A DNA stretch of 18,555 nucleotides from Tubulinosema ratisbonensis (GCA_004000155.1 RCSS01000588.1:1-18555); one strand, 5' to 3'; counted from the stretch's first letter, positions 8,391-16,307 are shown. Program-made: numbers and translations. Notes: a model not told the origin generated them from the sequence alone.

Positions 8391-9057
8391 TCATTGGTTA
8401 ATTAAAAAATTTAGTATAATTTTAAATTATATTAATTTTTCAGGTTGTAATAAAATATAGTCATAAATTCGATTCATAATTTTAAGTTTTGGCTATTTTG
8501 CATGTAATTTGATGATTTTGTTAAATTATTATTTAAAATTTAAGTATTCAAAATAGAAACTTTGTTTTTGAGCATTAATAAAAAAAGAAAATCGGGTCAA
8601 GTTATAATTTTACTGTTCTTTGATTAATTAAAATCAGGAAAAAATCATATTTAATTTTGCTATGAAAGTCATATCATTTTTAATTTACAACCAAAATTCA
8701 TTATTTCGAATCTCCTACAATTTTAATCTTCAGGCTTTTATTATATCTTAGAAACAGCGTATTAAAAAGTCAATTTCTTAGTGTTTTACTTCTACTTCTT
8801 TGTATCATTTATTTTTCATATTCTTTCTTTTAAAAATTTATATTTTGATTAAATAATAATTAATTCTAATTTAGTTTACAAATTGGATATTTTTCTTAAC
8901 ATTACAATTGTAAAAAAAATTATGATATTTTTTAATGTTCGAAAATTATTTTTTTTTCAAAAAAAATAAATAAATCTTTAATTTTAGAAATTCAAAATAA
9001 AAATTAAAATTAAAATATCAATTTAACAAATATTTAATTAAAACTTTAAAAATAAAA
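8391..9057. other. AT-rich spacer upstream of POP5
   Basis: I see no open frame of interest, no structured RNA and no repeat. The last about 100 bp are extremely A/T-rich and presumably hold the POP5 promoter. No C-run precedes the POP5 ATG, unlike several other genes here. Confidence 0.5.
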
Positions 9058-9402
9058 ATGGTAAGAGAAAAATATAGATATATAATTTTAAAGTATTCAT
9101 TTGACACTTCTGTAAAGTATTCTGTCAACAAAGACACTTTATTAAAAATAATAAATAATTTAATTAGAATAGAATATGGTGAATATGGTTTATCAAAGGT
9201 AACAGACTATTCAGTAATAAGCTCATATCCTTTTAATGGATACATATTATTTAGATTGGGTAGAAAATGCACCCCATTGGTGGTACAAACACTTAAAAAT
9301 ATAACTAATTTGAATGGTAAAATGTGTAATTTCTGTGTAGAAGGTGTCTCTGGGAATATAAAGAAGGCAGAAAAAAGAATTTTGAAAAAAATAAAAAATT
9401 AA
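9058..9402 (+). CDS. POP5: POP5-like subunit of RNase P/MRP
   Basis: The 114-residue product fits the Pop5/Rpp14/Rnp2 family, a protein subunit shared by nuclear RNase P (5' end maturation of tRNA) and RNase MRP (rRNA processing). The start MVREKYRYIILKY matches the family's opening strand 'MVRfKnRYll.e'. Next come a helix with IEYGEYGLSKV (family 'fGd.g.a'), a strand containing GYILFRLGRK (family 'gi.ivR..r'), a helix, and near the end GVSGNIKKAEKRI, which matches the family's 'GTI+..q..' segment. Length is at the short end of the eukaryotic range. The ATG is directly before the conserved VR and is certain. The gene ends only 35 bp before RPS16 on the same strand, so the RPS16 promoter probably overlaps its 3' end. 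Confidence 0.85.
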   Translation: MVREKYRYIILKYSFDTSVKYSVNKDTLLKIINNLIRIEYGEYGLSKVTDYSVISSYPFNGYILFRLGRKCTPLVVQTLKNITNLNGKMCNFCVEGVSGNIKKAEKRILKKIKN

Positions 9403-9429
9403 TTTATTTTTTAAATTTAAAAAATTTTA

Positions 9430-9432
9430 CCC
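9430..9432 (+). promoter_or_regulatory. CCC start-proximal motif of RPS16
   Basis: CCC lies in the 35 bp gap to POP5, five bases before the RPS16 ATG. The leader is otherwise A/T-only in this short gap. Confidence 0.45.
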
Positions 9433-9437
9433 ATAAA

Positions 9438-9863
9438 ATGGCAGCACAAATAGTTGGTAAGAAAAAGACATCCTTTGCAGTAGCAAATTGCTCTAAAAGC
9501 AATGCTTTTGAAATAAAAATCAACAACAGACCTTTGAACATGATTGAAAGTACCTTGTTACAGTCTAAGTTTAATGATGTGATCACAATTATAGGTTTAC
9601 AAAGGTTAACCAACTTAAACTTTGACATTAAAGTAAGAGGAGGTGGACATATTTCACAAATTTATGCAGCAAGACAAGCTTTTTGCAAAGCTTTGATTGA
9701 TTATTATGGTCAGATTATGAATGAGGATCTTAGGCAAGAGATTAGAAATATTCTTGTTACTAATGCAGAGAAGAATACCTTGGTTGCAGATCCTAGAAGG
9801 CAAGAAGCTAAGAAGTTTGGTGGACCAGGTGCTCGTGCCAGATACCAGAAATCTTATCGTTAA
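9438..9863 (+). CDS. RPS16: 40S ribosomal protein S16 (uS9)
   Basis: The full-length 141-residue small-subunit protein uS9 lies near the decoding centre, its C-terminal tail reaching the P-site tRNA. The family blocks are intact: GKKKTSFAVANC near the N-terminus, RPLNMIE (31-37), KVRGGGHISQIYAARQAFCK (65-84) and the basic C-terminal tail with DPRRQEAKKFGGPGARARYQ (118-137) ending in KSYR. That invariant KxR terminus is typical of uS9. Length agrees with eukaryotic S16. The start is fixed by the conserved N-terminal region and a CCC motif. Codon use is richer in G/C than in the neighbouring hypothetical genes, as expected for a highly expressed gene. No intron is visible. Confidence 0.97.
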   Translation: MAAQIVGKKKTSFAVANCSKSNAFEIKINNRPLNMIESTLLQSKFNDVITIIGLQRLTNLNFDIKVRGGGHISQIYAARQAFCKALIDYYGQIMNEDLRQEIRNILVTNAEKNTLVADPRRQEAKKFGGPGARARYQKSYR

Positions 9864-9940
9864 TTAAATTTTAAAAATATATTTTTTGTTTTACAAATTT
9901 TTATGACATTTTTTATTAAAAAGAAATTTTTTTATTTTTT

Positions 9941-10213
9941 ATGCTCCTCTACAAGAAAGTGCCTGTAAAAGAGGTAAAATTTAAGCTCCATTTACACTCT
10001 TCTTACGTGCTCAAAGAGCAGTCTACTTGGAATTCATGTTTGTTTGACAGTTTAAGTTATAGGTTTGCCAATCCTTTTAAGAATGATACACCTGATAAAG
10101 AGTGCTTGTGTGATATTGCAGAGAATAGTATCTTTAAGGAGGAGTACTTTTTATTCATAAAGTGTGAAAATAACACTTTATATTTGCTAGGCAGGATTAT
10201 TATTTATCATTAA
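9941..10213 (+). CDS. Small hypothetical protein, 90 residues
   Basis: I do not recognise this protein. It starts 77 bp after RPS16 on the same strand, behind a T-rich leader. It has no signal peptide and no membrane helix. The composition is mixed, with five cysteines, WNSCLFDSLSYRFANPF in the middle, and alternating hydrophobic residues at both ends (KFKLHL; YFLFIKCE; LYLLGRIIIYH) that suggest beta strands, so a small globular beta-rich subunit of a nuclear or ribosomal complex is plausible. The codon usage is richer than spacer DNA and the frame is clean, so I take it as a real gene. AATAAA motifs follow the stop within 20 bp. Function is unknown. Confidence 0.6.
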   Translation: MLLYKKVPVKEVKFKLHLHSSYVLKEQSTWNSCLFDSLSYRFANPFKNDTPDKECLCDIAENSIFKEEYFLFIKCENNTLYLLGRIIIYH

Positions 10214-10272
10214 AAATAGAATAAAAATAAATTAAAAATAAAAAAAAACAATATTATTTTAAAAAATAATAA

Positions 10273-10419
10273 TTCTATTTAAAATAAATATTTAAATATA
10301 AATAAATAAGAAATAATAACTTTATTTAAAATAGCAAATTTTTAAGTATAAGTCAAATAAGAAATAATACTTTTATTTTAAAAAATAAATATTTAAGAAG
10401 AAATTAAAAATAAATATTC
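10273..10419. repeat. Degenerate ~50 bp tandem repeat, about 3 units
   Basis: Three consecutive AT-rich units begin at 10273, 10321 and 10371. Each starts with a TTTATTTAAAATA-like block and continues through AAATATTTAAG/TATAA; the first two also share AAATAAGAAATAATA. Identity is partial and decays in the third unit. It lies in the 422 bp spacer between the 90-residue gene and the secreted-protein gene. Nothing else is evident in that spacer. Confidence 0.4.
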
Positions 10420-10635
10420 AATATTCAAAAAGAAGTTAAATTTTAAAGCATCTAAATAAAAATATAAATCAAATTACATTAAAAAATGTATGTATTAAGT
10501 CAAAATTAATATTTTAATTTTGTATTAAATAAAAATTTGTCATAAAAACAAATCTGACAAAATATCACACACCGAAACAAAAATGTTTTAAACGTAAAAT
10601 GAAACTAATTCTCTAACAACTACTTAAAAAGAAAT

Positions 10636-11301
10636 ATGTTTTGGTCCGATATGTTAAAAAGACTACTATTATTAATTTCTATTGCATTAGCACTTACCCC
10701 TGCAACAAAAATAATCAAATTTAAATTGTACATCAGTGCGAATGGGAGAGAAGCTTTTTTACAAAAGGGACGCACAATTGAAGAGAGTGTGAATGCAGTT
10801 ATATCTGAGTTAGAAGTCACTTTAGACACTTTTTTACTGCAGTTAGATTCACCTTTGAAGGTAAAGTTTGAACCTTTGTTTACTACTGAATTACCACCAG
10901 GGGTAGACTTAGATAAATGTGGCACAGACCTGATTGAGATTGGAGACATGCTAAATTTCTTTAATGATGATGATTCATTGACTTCTACCATAGCCATTTT
11001 ATCTTGTAGAGCTGATCCGTTCAACGATGCGTTTACAACTGTAGGTCAAAAGGTACCTTACGTAGGACACAGTTTGACCACAGAGTGTACCACCAGAACA
11101 GTAATCTTCTTAGAAACAGAGGAACCTAAATTTTTATCAGTCTTCTCTACAGCCTTGATCAGAGCAGCAGGAGTAAATTTATTAAATCCGTTGGTGTTTG
11201 AAGAGGTGACAGATGGTGATCAAGGTGTAAGATATGAAATTAGAGTAGGCAATGATACTATTAATTCTATTAAACAGAATAGATGTTTCTATTCTGTTTA
11301 A
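10636..11301 (+). CDS. Secreted protein of unknown family
   Basis: A secreted protein of 221 residues from the first ATG, or 216 from the ATG at 10651. The second start is the better one: it gives a classic signal peptide (MLKRLLLLISIALALTPATK) and is preceded by a CC pair at 10646-10647, like other starts here. The mature part begins with a KFKLYI strand and contains four cysteines (about 95, 124, 151 and 217 of the long form), which suggests disulfides. A central segment with VGQKVPYVGHSLTTEC, a strand TVIFLE and a small-residue helix FSTALIRAAGVNLL resembles the general layout of reprolysin-type (M12B) metalloproteases, but the zinc motif HExxHxxG is absent. That link is inference only. 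It may be related to the product of 14808-15734. AATAAA follows the stop. A role at the host interface or spore surface is possible but not shown. Confidence 0.7.
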   Translation: MFWSDMLKRLLLLISIALALTPATKIIKFKLYISANGREAFLQKGRTIEESVNAVISELEVTLDTFLLQLDSPLKVKFEPLFTTELPPGVDLDKCGTDLIEIGDMLNFFNDDDSLTSTIAILSCRADPFNDAFTTVGQKVPYVGHSLTTECTTRTVIFLETEEPKFLSVFSTALIRAAGVNLLNPLVFEEVTDGDQGVRYEIRVGNDTINSIKQNRCFYSV

Positions 11302-11304
11302 ATC

Positions 11305-11310
11305 AATAAA
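11305..11310 (+). terminator. Possible poly(A) signal
   Basis: ATCAATAAA begins directly after the TAA of the secreted-protein gene. The RanBP1-like gene has a near-identical TTCAATAAA at the same distance from its stop, which adds some weight. Confidence 0.4.
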
Positions 11311-11848
11311 ATATTTTATTTAATTTTATTTTTTTAAATAAAAAAATAAATTTTATTTTTAGTGTAAAGTAGAATGATTCGTTTTATTATTAATGTTTAT
11401 CTTACCATATGTTTCTTAATGAATGGATATTTTATTTAAATTTAGAAAGTAAAGCAAAAGATCTTCGTATGGATTTCTTATCTTTAAGCCAAAAAATATT
11501 TAAGACTACTAATTATTTTAAAAAGTTTTTTTAAAATAAATATGTTGTTATATTTTTAAGGATAAGCACTTGTACGTAGTTGATTTAACCAAATAAAACT
11601 TAAAGATTGTTCAAATAATTTATCAAGTTTTCTTCATTTTAAGGGTAAAAGAGCATTGTTTAACACCTTTTCTTTTATATTAATTAGAAACATAATATTT
11701 TGGATTCAAATTAGTAAAATTTTATGTTATAAATCTAAAATTTTTTTTTNATTTAGATATTTTTTTTTATCTTTTTAATTTATTTAGATATTTTTATATA
11801 TTTTTAATATTTTTTAATATTTTATATATTTTAAAAATTTAATCCCTC
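11311..11848. other. AT-rich spacer upstream of the RanBP1-like gene
   Basis: No gene is supported. A 21-codon hydrophobic frame at 11374 is too short to credit. From about 11738 to 11830 long T-runs and a repeated ATTTAGATATTTTT (about 11752 and 11783) precede the CCC motif of the next gene. One undetermined base is at 11750, inside a T-run. Confidence 0.5.
11844..11846 (+). promoter_or_regulatory. CCC start-proximal motif of the RanBP1-like gene
   Basis: AATCCCTC directly precedes the ATG at 11849 and is the only C-rich stretch in the surrounding T-rich leader. Confidence 0.45.
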
Positions 11849-12535
11849 ATGTCTTCAAAAGAAAATACAACTGAAAAAATCAAAAACGAAATCACAGAAC
11901 CAGAACCACTAAAGACAGAAGAAACAGACACACCTTATGAGTCAGAGATAGTAAAAAAAGAGATGAAAATAGTAGAAGAGATCAACCTACGTAGAGAAGT
12001 AGAACTAAAGAAAACAGAGACAGAAATCAAAAAAACATCCCCATTTCTAGAACAGAAAGATTCTTCAGTTGTACAAACGATGGATGAAATTGACAAAACA
12101 CAAATTAAAATAGAACAAATTAATTTTGAGAAAAAGAATATNAAAGATAATGTTCTTTTTAGAGAGAGGTGTAAATTATTTAGGATGAATCAGAGTACCA
12201 AGAAATTTGATTTAAGAGGAGAGGGTGAAATATTAATCTCTGAGGATGATGAGAGTAAAAAATATAAAATTAGTATGATTAGAGATCAGATCAAAACATT
12301 TGGGTGTAACCATTTTATTGATCCTAGGTCAGAGTGTTTAGAAGTAAAATCTTATAAGAATGCTTTGTTGTGGTATTCTTTGACTGATACTTGTAATACA
12401 GGAAGGAATGATTCTCCTAAACAAATATTTCTTGTTAGGTTTAAAGAAGAGGATATTACAAATGAATTTAAGAAGATTTATGAAGAAGGAAGGAATGTTA
12501 ATAAAAAGATATTGGAAAAGGAAGGAAATGAATAA
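11849..12535 (+). CDS. RanBP1-like Ran-binding protein
   Basis: This 228-residue protein has two parts. Residues 1 to about 95 are a low-complexity Glu/Lys/Thr-rich tail. Residues about 100-220 form a RanBD1 (pleckstrin-like) domain. Family marks are LFRERCKLFRM (103-113), LRGEGEI (122-128), the strand MIRDQIKTFGCNHFI (143-157; family 'mRrdq.lKvcaNh.i'), NALLWYSLTD (171-180; family '.a.vW...D') and FLVRFKEEDITNEFKKIYEE (194-213). Such proteins bind Ran-GTP and help RanGAP to disassemble export complexes on the cytoplasmic side of the pore. A gene for an exportin-like karyopherin, a possible partner, lies in the same window but is not adjacent. The domain arrangement fits RanBP1/Yrb1 rather than a large nucleoporin. 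Codon 97 contains one undetermined base (12142). The start is supported by CCC. Confidence 0.88.
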   Translation: MSSKENTTEKIKNEITEPEPLKTEETDTPYESEIVKKEMKIVEEINLRREVELKKTETEIKKTSPFLEQKDSSVVQTMDEIDKTQIKIEQINFEKKNXKDNVLFRERCKLFRMNQSTKKFDLRGEGEILISEDDESKKYKISMIRDQIKTFGCNHFIDPRSECLEVKSYKNALLWYSLTDTCNTGRNDSPKQIFLVRFKEEDITNEFKKIYEEGRNVNKKILEKEGNE

Positions 12536-12538
12536 TTC

Positions 12539-12544
12539 AATAAA
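12539..12544 (+). terminator. Possible poly(A) signal of the RanBP1-like gene
   Basis: TTCAATAAA directly follows the TAA stop, matching the arrangement after the gene that ends at 11301. Confidence 0.4.
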
Positions 12545-12874
12545 ATAATTGATTTAAAAAATAATTTTATTAAAAATATTTATTATTAAAATAAAAAATA
12601 ATATTTTTTTTATTTTTATTGGTTATTTTAAAAAAATAATAATTATGAAAAAAGAATTATATTTTATTTAACAAAACTTTAAAATAATATATAATTATTT
12701 TATTTATTTATTTTTATTTTAATTAAAATAATAATAAAATAAAAAATAATTATAATATTTGACAACACACTAAAAATAATATATTATTAAATGAAAAATT
12801 TTTATTAAATCTAATATATTAACACAAAAAGAAATTAAATACAAAAAATTTTATTTTAAAATCATCAAAAATAT
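12545..12874. other. AT-rich spacer
   Basis: Nearly pure A/T with many short inverted TTAAAA/TTTTAA-type matches expected from composition. No gene or RNA is seen. Confidence 0.5.
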
Positions 12875-12891
12875 TCTGATTGGTCAATAAA
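12875..12891 (+). promoter_or_regulatory. Promoter-type motif TCTGATTGGTCAATAAA
   Basis: This 17-mer lies 39 bp before the ATG at 12930. It matches 16291-16307 at 15 of 17 positions; that copy lies 33 bp before another + strand start. ATTGG is the reverse of the CCAAT box. The shared sequence and spacing suggest a promoter or transcription start element. Confidence 0.5.
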
Positions 12892-12929
12892 GTTTCACAA
12901 AAGATCAAAACAAATAATTTTATTTTTCT

Positions 12930-13616
12930 ATGAACCTATTCTCTAAAAAATTAGAATTAGTGCTATCAGACTTAGAATTAGAAAGAAAGAAAAGAAAACC
13001 TATTATGTGTAAGCATAACATAGAAATACAATTAGATAAATCATTACAATTATTAAAAAATAATATTACAGTGATGAGTAAAAAAATTATAACAGAAAAT
13101 GTTTGCGAGAAAGAAGTTTATTATGAAAAAATATCAAGTTGTTTGTTTATCCTTTCTACCAACCTTAAATTGAAAATCAAAAATTATGAAAATCTGAGAA
13201 AATTTATAATTTTAAAGGAAAGTTTTAAGATCGCAGAAATGATTCATCATCTAAAAATGAATATACAAATTTTATCTAATAAATTAAACCATAACACAAA
13301 CATACAAAGTAGTTTATTAAAATTAGCCAATCATATTATTAATTTATCAACCAAAACTGATTTGATTGACAGTTTAAAAAAGCAAAACGATTACAATAAC
13401 AATTTAATAAACAGTTTTTCTAATATTTTATACCAAGGTAGTTTAGAGAATGATATAAGGTTATTAAGTATTTTAGATGAGACTATCAAAATATTTGAGA
13501 ATTATGAGAATGAAGATTTTTTAAAATTGAGTGTTCAGTTTTGTTTAGCGAAAAAGTATGTTGAAGATGTTGTGAGGTTGAAAGAAATTTTAGTTTTGAA
13601 GTATTTTAAGAAATAA
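12930..13616 (+). CDS. Unrecognised helical protein, 228 residues
   Basis: I do not recognise this protein. It is rich in Lys, Asn, Leu and Ile and appears entirely helical, with heptad-like stretches around residues 1-25 and 85-135. It has no signal peptide, membrane span or cysteine cluster. The frame is clean over its whole length and ends with KYFKK. It is single-copy in the window. A promoter-type motif shared with the gene at 16340 lies 39 bp upstream. It could be a coiled-coil structural, SNARE-associated or spindle-related subunit, but nothing in the sequence decides this. Confidence 0.6.
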   Translation: MNLFSKKLELVLSDLELERKKRKPIMCKHNIEIQLDKSLQLLKNNITVMSKKIITENVCEKEVYYEKISSCLFILSTNLKLKIKNYENLRKFIILKESFKIAEMIHHLKMNIQILSNKLNHNTNIQSSLLKLANHIINLSTKTDLIDSLKKQNDYNNNLINSFSNILYQGSLENDIRLLSILDETIKIFENYENEDFLKLSVQFCLAKKYVEDVVRLKEILVLKYFKK

Positions 13617-14131
13617 AAATATTAATTGATAAATTTTTTTTAAGAAAATCAAATGAAATAAAAAAATCTTTTTTTAAAGAAAAATTAATATTTTAATAAA
13701 ATTGTATTTATTAAATAATAGTAAAGGAATAAGTATATTTGTATAGCTCAAGTGAAACTGATTTGTATACAGCTTAGTTAGATAAATTTTTAAAAAATGA
13801 GTTTTTTATTCATGTGTCTATTTCGTAGAGGTATAATTAAAATTTAAATAATCTTTTTCTAAATTATCACAATATTGAAATAATTATTATCTTTTAAAGG
13901 TATAATCTGATTAATTTTAATTCTTTTATGAATTTTATAGAATAAAAAAATTATTAATTTAAAGGAGTAAAAAGAACATAATATTTTATACATTAAACAT
14001 GTAGAAGAATAAGTTTTATTTTCATTATTTAAAAAAATGTGATATTTTATTGTTGTATCCTGGGGGTATAACCCTAAAATCAGGTGGTTGATATAAAATG
14101 ATTTGTAATGTACTTTATTTAATCTTTGTTA
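13617..14131. other. AT-rich spacer after the helical protein gene
   Basis: No gene is supported. A small foldable block lies at about 14057-14095: GGGTATAACCC inside a CCTG...CAGG frame. It may belong with the hairpin downstream. Otherwise the stretch is featureless. Confidence 0.4.
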
Positions 14132-14228
14132 CTTTCTAAGGCATGGGGTTCTCTCTTATTTATTTTTAAATAATAAATAAAAAATTAAACCCTTATTTTC
14201 TTAGGAGTCGAACCCATGCCTTTTGTTA
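14132..14228. repeat. Imperfect hairpin, possible MITE or small RNA gene
   Basis: AAGGCATGGGGTTC (14138-14151) and GAACCCATGCCTT (14210-14222) are inverted copies with one bulged G. Inward the arms continue with weaker pairing, and a nested TTATTTATT/AATAAATAA pair closes the loop. The right arm read on the minus strand contains GGTTCGACTCC (14204-14214), an exact match to the Pol III B-box consensus GGTTCGANTCC, followed some 20-25 bp later by a T-run. TTTGTTA occurs as a direct repeat just outside (14125-14131 and 14222-14228). This could be a miniature inverted-repeat element, a tRNA-derived repeat or a structured RNA gene. Confidence 0.4.
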
Positions 14229-14501
14229 TAAAACTATAACAGTAATTTAAATCATAAAAGATGTTTTTTTAATTGATTAAATATTTAAAAATAATAATTA
14301 TTGTAATGATTTAATTTATTTGATTTTATTTATTTAGAAAATGCAAGAAGTTTTATTAGAATTACAACCTTTTAATAACTTTTTACATTAAAAATATATA
14401 TATATTTAGTAATTAAATTTTTTTTCATATTTTATGATTTTATTTCTTAATAATTTTTTACCTATGAAAGTTATACAATGAAATAAGTTAAGTAATTTTA
14501 G

Positions 14502-14738
14502 TATCAGAAAATATATTTTTTATATTTCATTTATTTAAATTTTTCTCTGATTCTCAGTGATGAAAAGTTCCTATTATGGCATGGCCAATCATTGATTGAA
14601 ATATTAAATTTAGAAACGATTGGTATGATCAATTTAAAACAATTTCAAATAAAAAAGTTCTCTAATTATAAAAGTTTAATAATAAAAGGTAAAAGATACA
14701 TTCAATATCTGTTCGGTGACGTTGTACGTATAGACTAG
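14502..14738 (+). pseudogene. Start-less open frame, 78 codons, possible gene relic
   Basis: The frame is open from a stop at 14499 to the TAG at 14736-14738, with only one internal ATG (about 14625). From about 14560 on, the sequence looks coding: less A/T-biased codons and a mixed protein with DEKFLLWHGQSLIEIL and later RYIQYLFGDVVRID. I recognise no family. The first third is spacer-like, so the real coding remnant probably begins near 14556. It may be the 3' end of a truncated gene or an exon whose start lies elsewhere. It does not overlap the minus-strand gene that ends at 14808. Confidence 0.3.
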
Positions 14739-14807
14739 TACACNAAAAAATTTAAAGATCAATTCATAAAAAATATTTTATTTATAAATCATTTATTAAA
14801 TATAAAA

Positions 14808-15734
14808 TTATCGATTAATTCTCTTTTTAAACCCATAATCTAATTTACTATTAAATTCATTCTCTTTTACTTCTTCACTATTCTCACTCTTATTCCCTAA
14901 ATTTCTATTCATCAAAGCTAATGGCCAATTAACGTTAGAAGAATTCTTATTAAAATTATTATATCCTTGTTTATTTACATTTACAATATCAAAAAGTGTA
15001 GACACTTTTGATGAAAGTTGTTTGATTGTTTCTTCTAAACTATCATTTTTTTTATCAGGATTATTTTCTAATTTTGTTTTATTTTTTAATTCATCATAAA
15101 GTTTGGTAAATTCTTCTATTTTACTAAAATCACTTTTAGTGTCTAATTCTTCTTTTTCAACGTAACAATCATTAAAATTCTTAACAATCTCACTTCTTCT
15201 TAATCTTTCTCTAAAAAATTTGATATCTTCTTCATCTATTTCTTGGGTAAAATCAGGTATCTCCATTATAAATATTTTAGATAACAAATTGATCAGTGAA
15301 TTAGAAAGAATCTTTGTTAGTTCTTTGTCTTGGTTGTAAGAAGAATTAAGATTAAAAATGTAGATTGAATTACAAGGTGAATAATAATTATATTCATTAC
15401 CATCACTATCATCAGTGACAGTAGACACCCCTAACATGATATGATTCTTATTTATTTTTCTTAATTCACTAGCCCTGTCTCTTAAATTATCAGTACCAGC
15501 TAAGTTTACTAACTCAGAGTATTCTGGTATGTTTACGTACTCATTAAAAGGAATAATATCACTCANTTGTATTCTAATTTGTTCTTCTATCAATATTTGA
15601 TTATATTTGGTTATCAAATTTTCTAAGTAATTAGAATAGAAATTGTTAATTTTTTCAGGCATTGATTTTTCATATAAAATTGAGATTTTTAATGATTTAC
15701 TTGAGATTAGTGCTAAAAAGATTAAGAAGTACAT
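14808..15734 (-). CDS. Secreted, acidic-tailed protein of unknown family
   Basis: This 308-residue protein begins with a short but typical signal peptide (MYFLIFLALISSKS). An N-terminal region of about 150 residues looks globular: KISILY strand, a helix with YLENLITKYNQILIEEQI, a block around LVNLAGTDNLRDRA, a strand HIMLGVSTV, and YYSPCNSIYIFNL followed by helix ILSNSLINLLSKIF. The second half is polar, charged and probably disordered or coiled-coil (EEDIKFFRERLRR; LEETIKQLSSKV). There are only two cysteines after the leader (121 and 190). The order strand, Cys, IF strand and hydrophobic helix parallels the secreted protein at 10636-11301, so distant relationship is possible. I recognise no catalytic motif. 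Codon 57 holds an undetermined base (15566). It is presumably secreted or displayed; function unknown. Confidence 0.65.
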   Translation of the reverse strand: MYFLIFLALISSKSLKISILYEKSMPEKINNFYSNYLENLITKYNQILIEEQIRIQXSDIIPFNEYVNIPEYSELVNLAGTDNLRDRASELRKINKNHIMLGVSTVTDDSDGNEYNYYSPCNSIYIFNLNSSYNQDKELTKILSNSLINLLSKIFIMEIPDFTQEIDEEDIKFFRERLRRSEIVKNFNDCYVEKEELDTKSDFSKIEEFTKLYDELKNKTKLENNPDKKNDSLEETIKQLSSKVSTLFDIVNVNKQGYNNFNKNSSNVNWPLALMNRNLGNKSENSEEVKENEFNSKLDYGFKKRINR

Positions 15735-16290
15735 TTTGTTTATGTTTTTATTTCTGTTTCATTACACTAAATTTCTGATACTTTAAAATACAAAATAATT
15801 TTTAAAAAAATAAAAAAAAATCATTTTTAATAAAAATTTAACCAATAAATTTACTTTTAACAATAAAATAAAAATTAAAAATATAATTTTATTTTATTTT
15901 TTATTTGTTTTAATACATATAGGGGTTTATATTTTATTTACGTTTTATAAAGTATATTTTTAAAATTCTATTCACTTTTTTTAATTATTTTTACCTTCTT
16001 TTTTTAAATATATTTCTACAAGCTAATTTATGCATTTTAATTAATTTTTTTAAATATTATTTTAATTAAATTATTCAAATAAAATATTCTTTTTTTACTA
16101 TTTTGATTCATTATTTTAAATAAAGATAATAAAAAATTTTTAATTGATAAAAATAATTTAATTTTTTTAGACATTTTAGAATTTTATTGATTTACTTTAA
16201 AAAATATTAAATTAATAATTTTAAATGTCTTAATAAATAAATACCCCTTTTGTTAACATTAATCAGTTACTTCTCCTTTTAATAACTAAA
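15735..16290. other. AT-rich divergent intergenic region
   Basis: This region separates the minus-strand secreted-protein gene and the plus-strand UBL gene, so it should hold both promoters. CCAATAAA occurs at about 15842-15849. No open frame, RNA gene or repeat with weight is visible. Confidence 0.5.
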
Positions 16291-16307
16291 TCTGATTGGC
16301 TAATAAA
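16291..16307 (+). promoter_or_regulatory. Promoter-type motif TCTGATTGGCTAATAAA
   Basis: Second copy of the 17-mer at 12875-12891, differing at two adjacent positions (CT for TC). It lies 33 bp before the ATG at 16340. It contains an inverted CCAAT box followed by an A/T block. Confidence 0.5.

Noticed and set aside
9404..9628. Minus-strand open frame over RPS16
   Set aside because: Shadow of the certain RPS16 gene in the opposite frame.
11374..11439. 21-codon hydrophobic open frame
   Set aside because: Too short, with no start motif, and of the composition that AT-rich DNA gives by chance.
13735..13790. tRNA-like segment with TATAGCTCAAGTG
   Set aside because: The D stem cannot close and no T arm follows at the right distance.
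14204..14260. tRNA on the minus strand
   Set aside because: The T-arm-like GGTTCGACTCC is good and a hairpin lies upstream, but its loop has six bases, the T stem pairs poorly, and no acceptor stem or D arm can be formed.
14490..14510. Intron 3' end before the start-less open frame
   Set aside because: TTTTAG at about 14496-14501 could act as an acceptor, but no convincing donor with an upstream coding exon was found.
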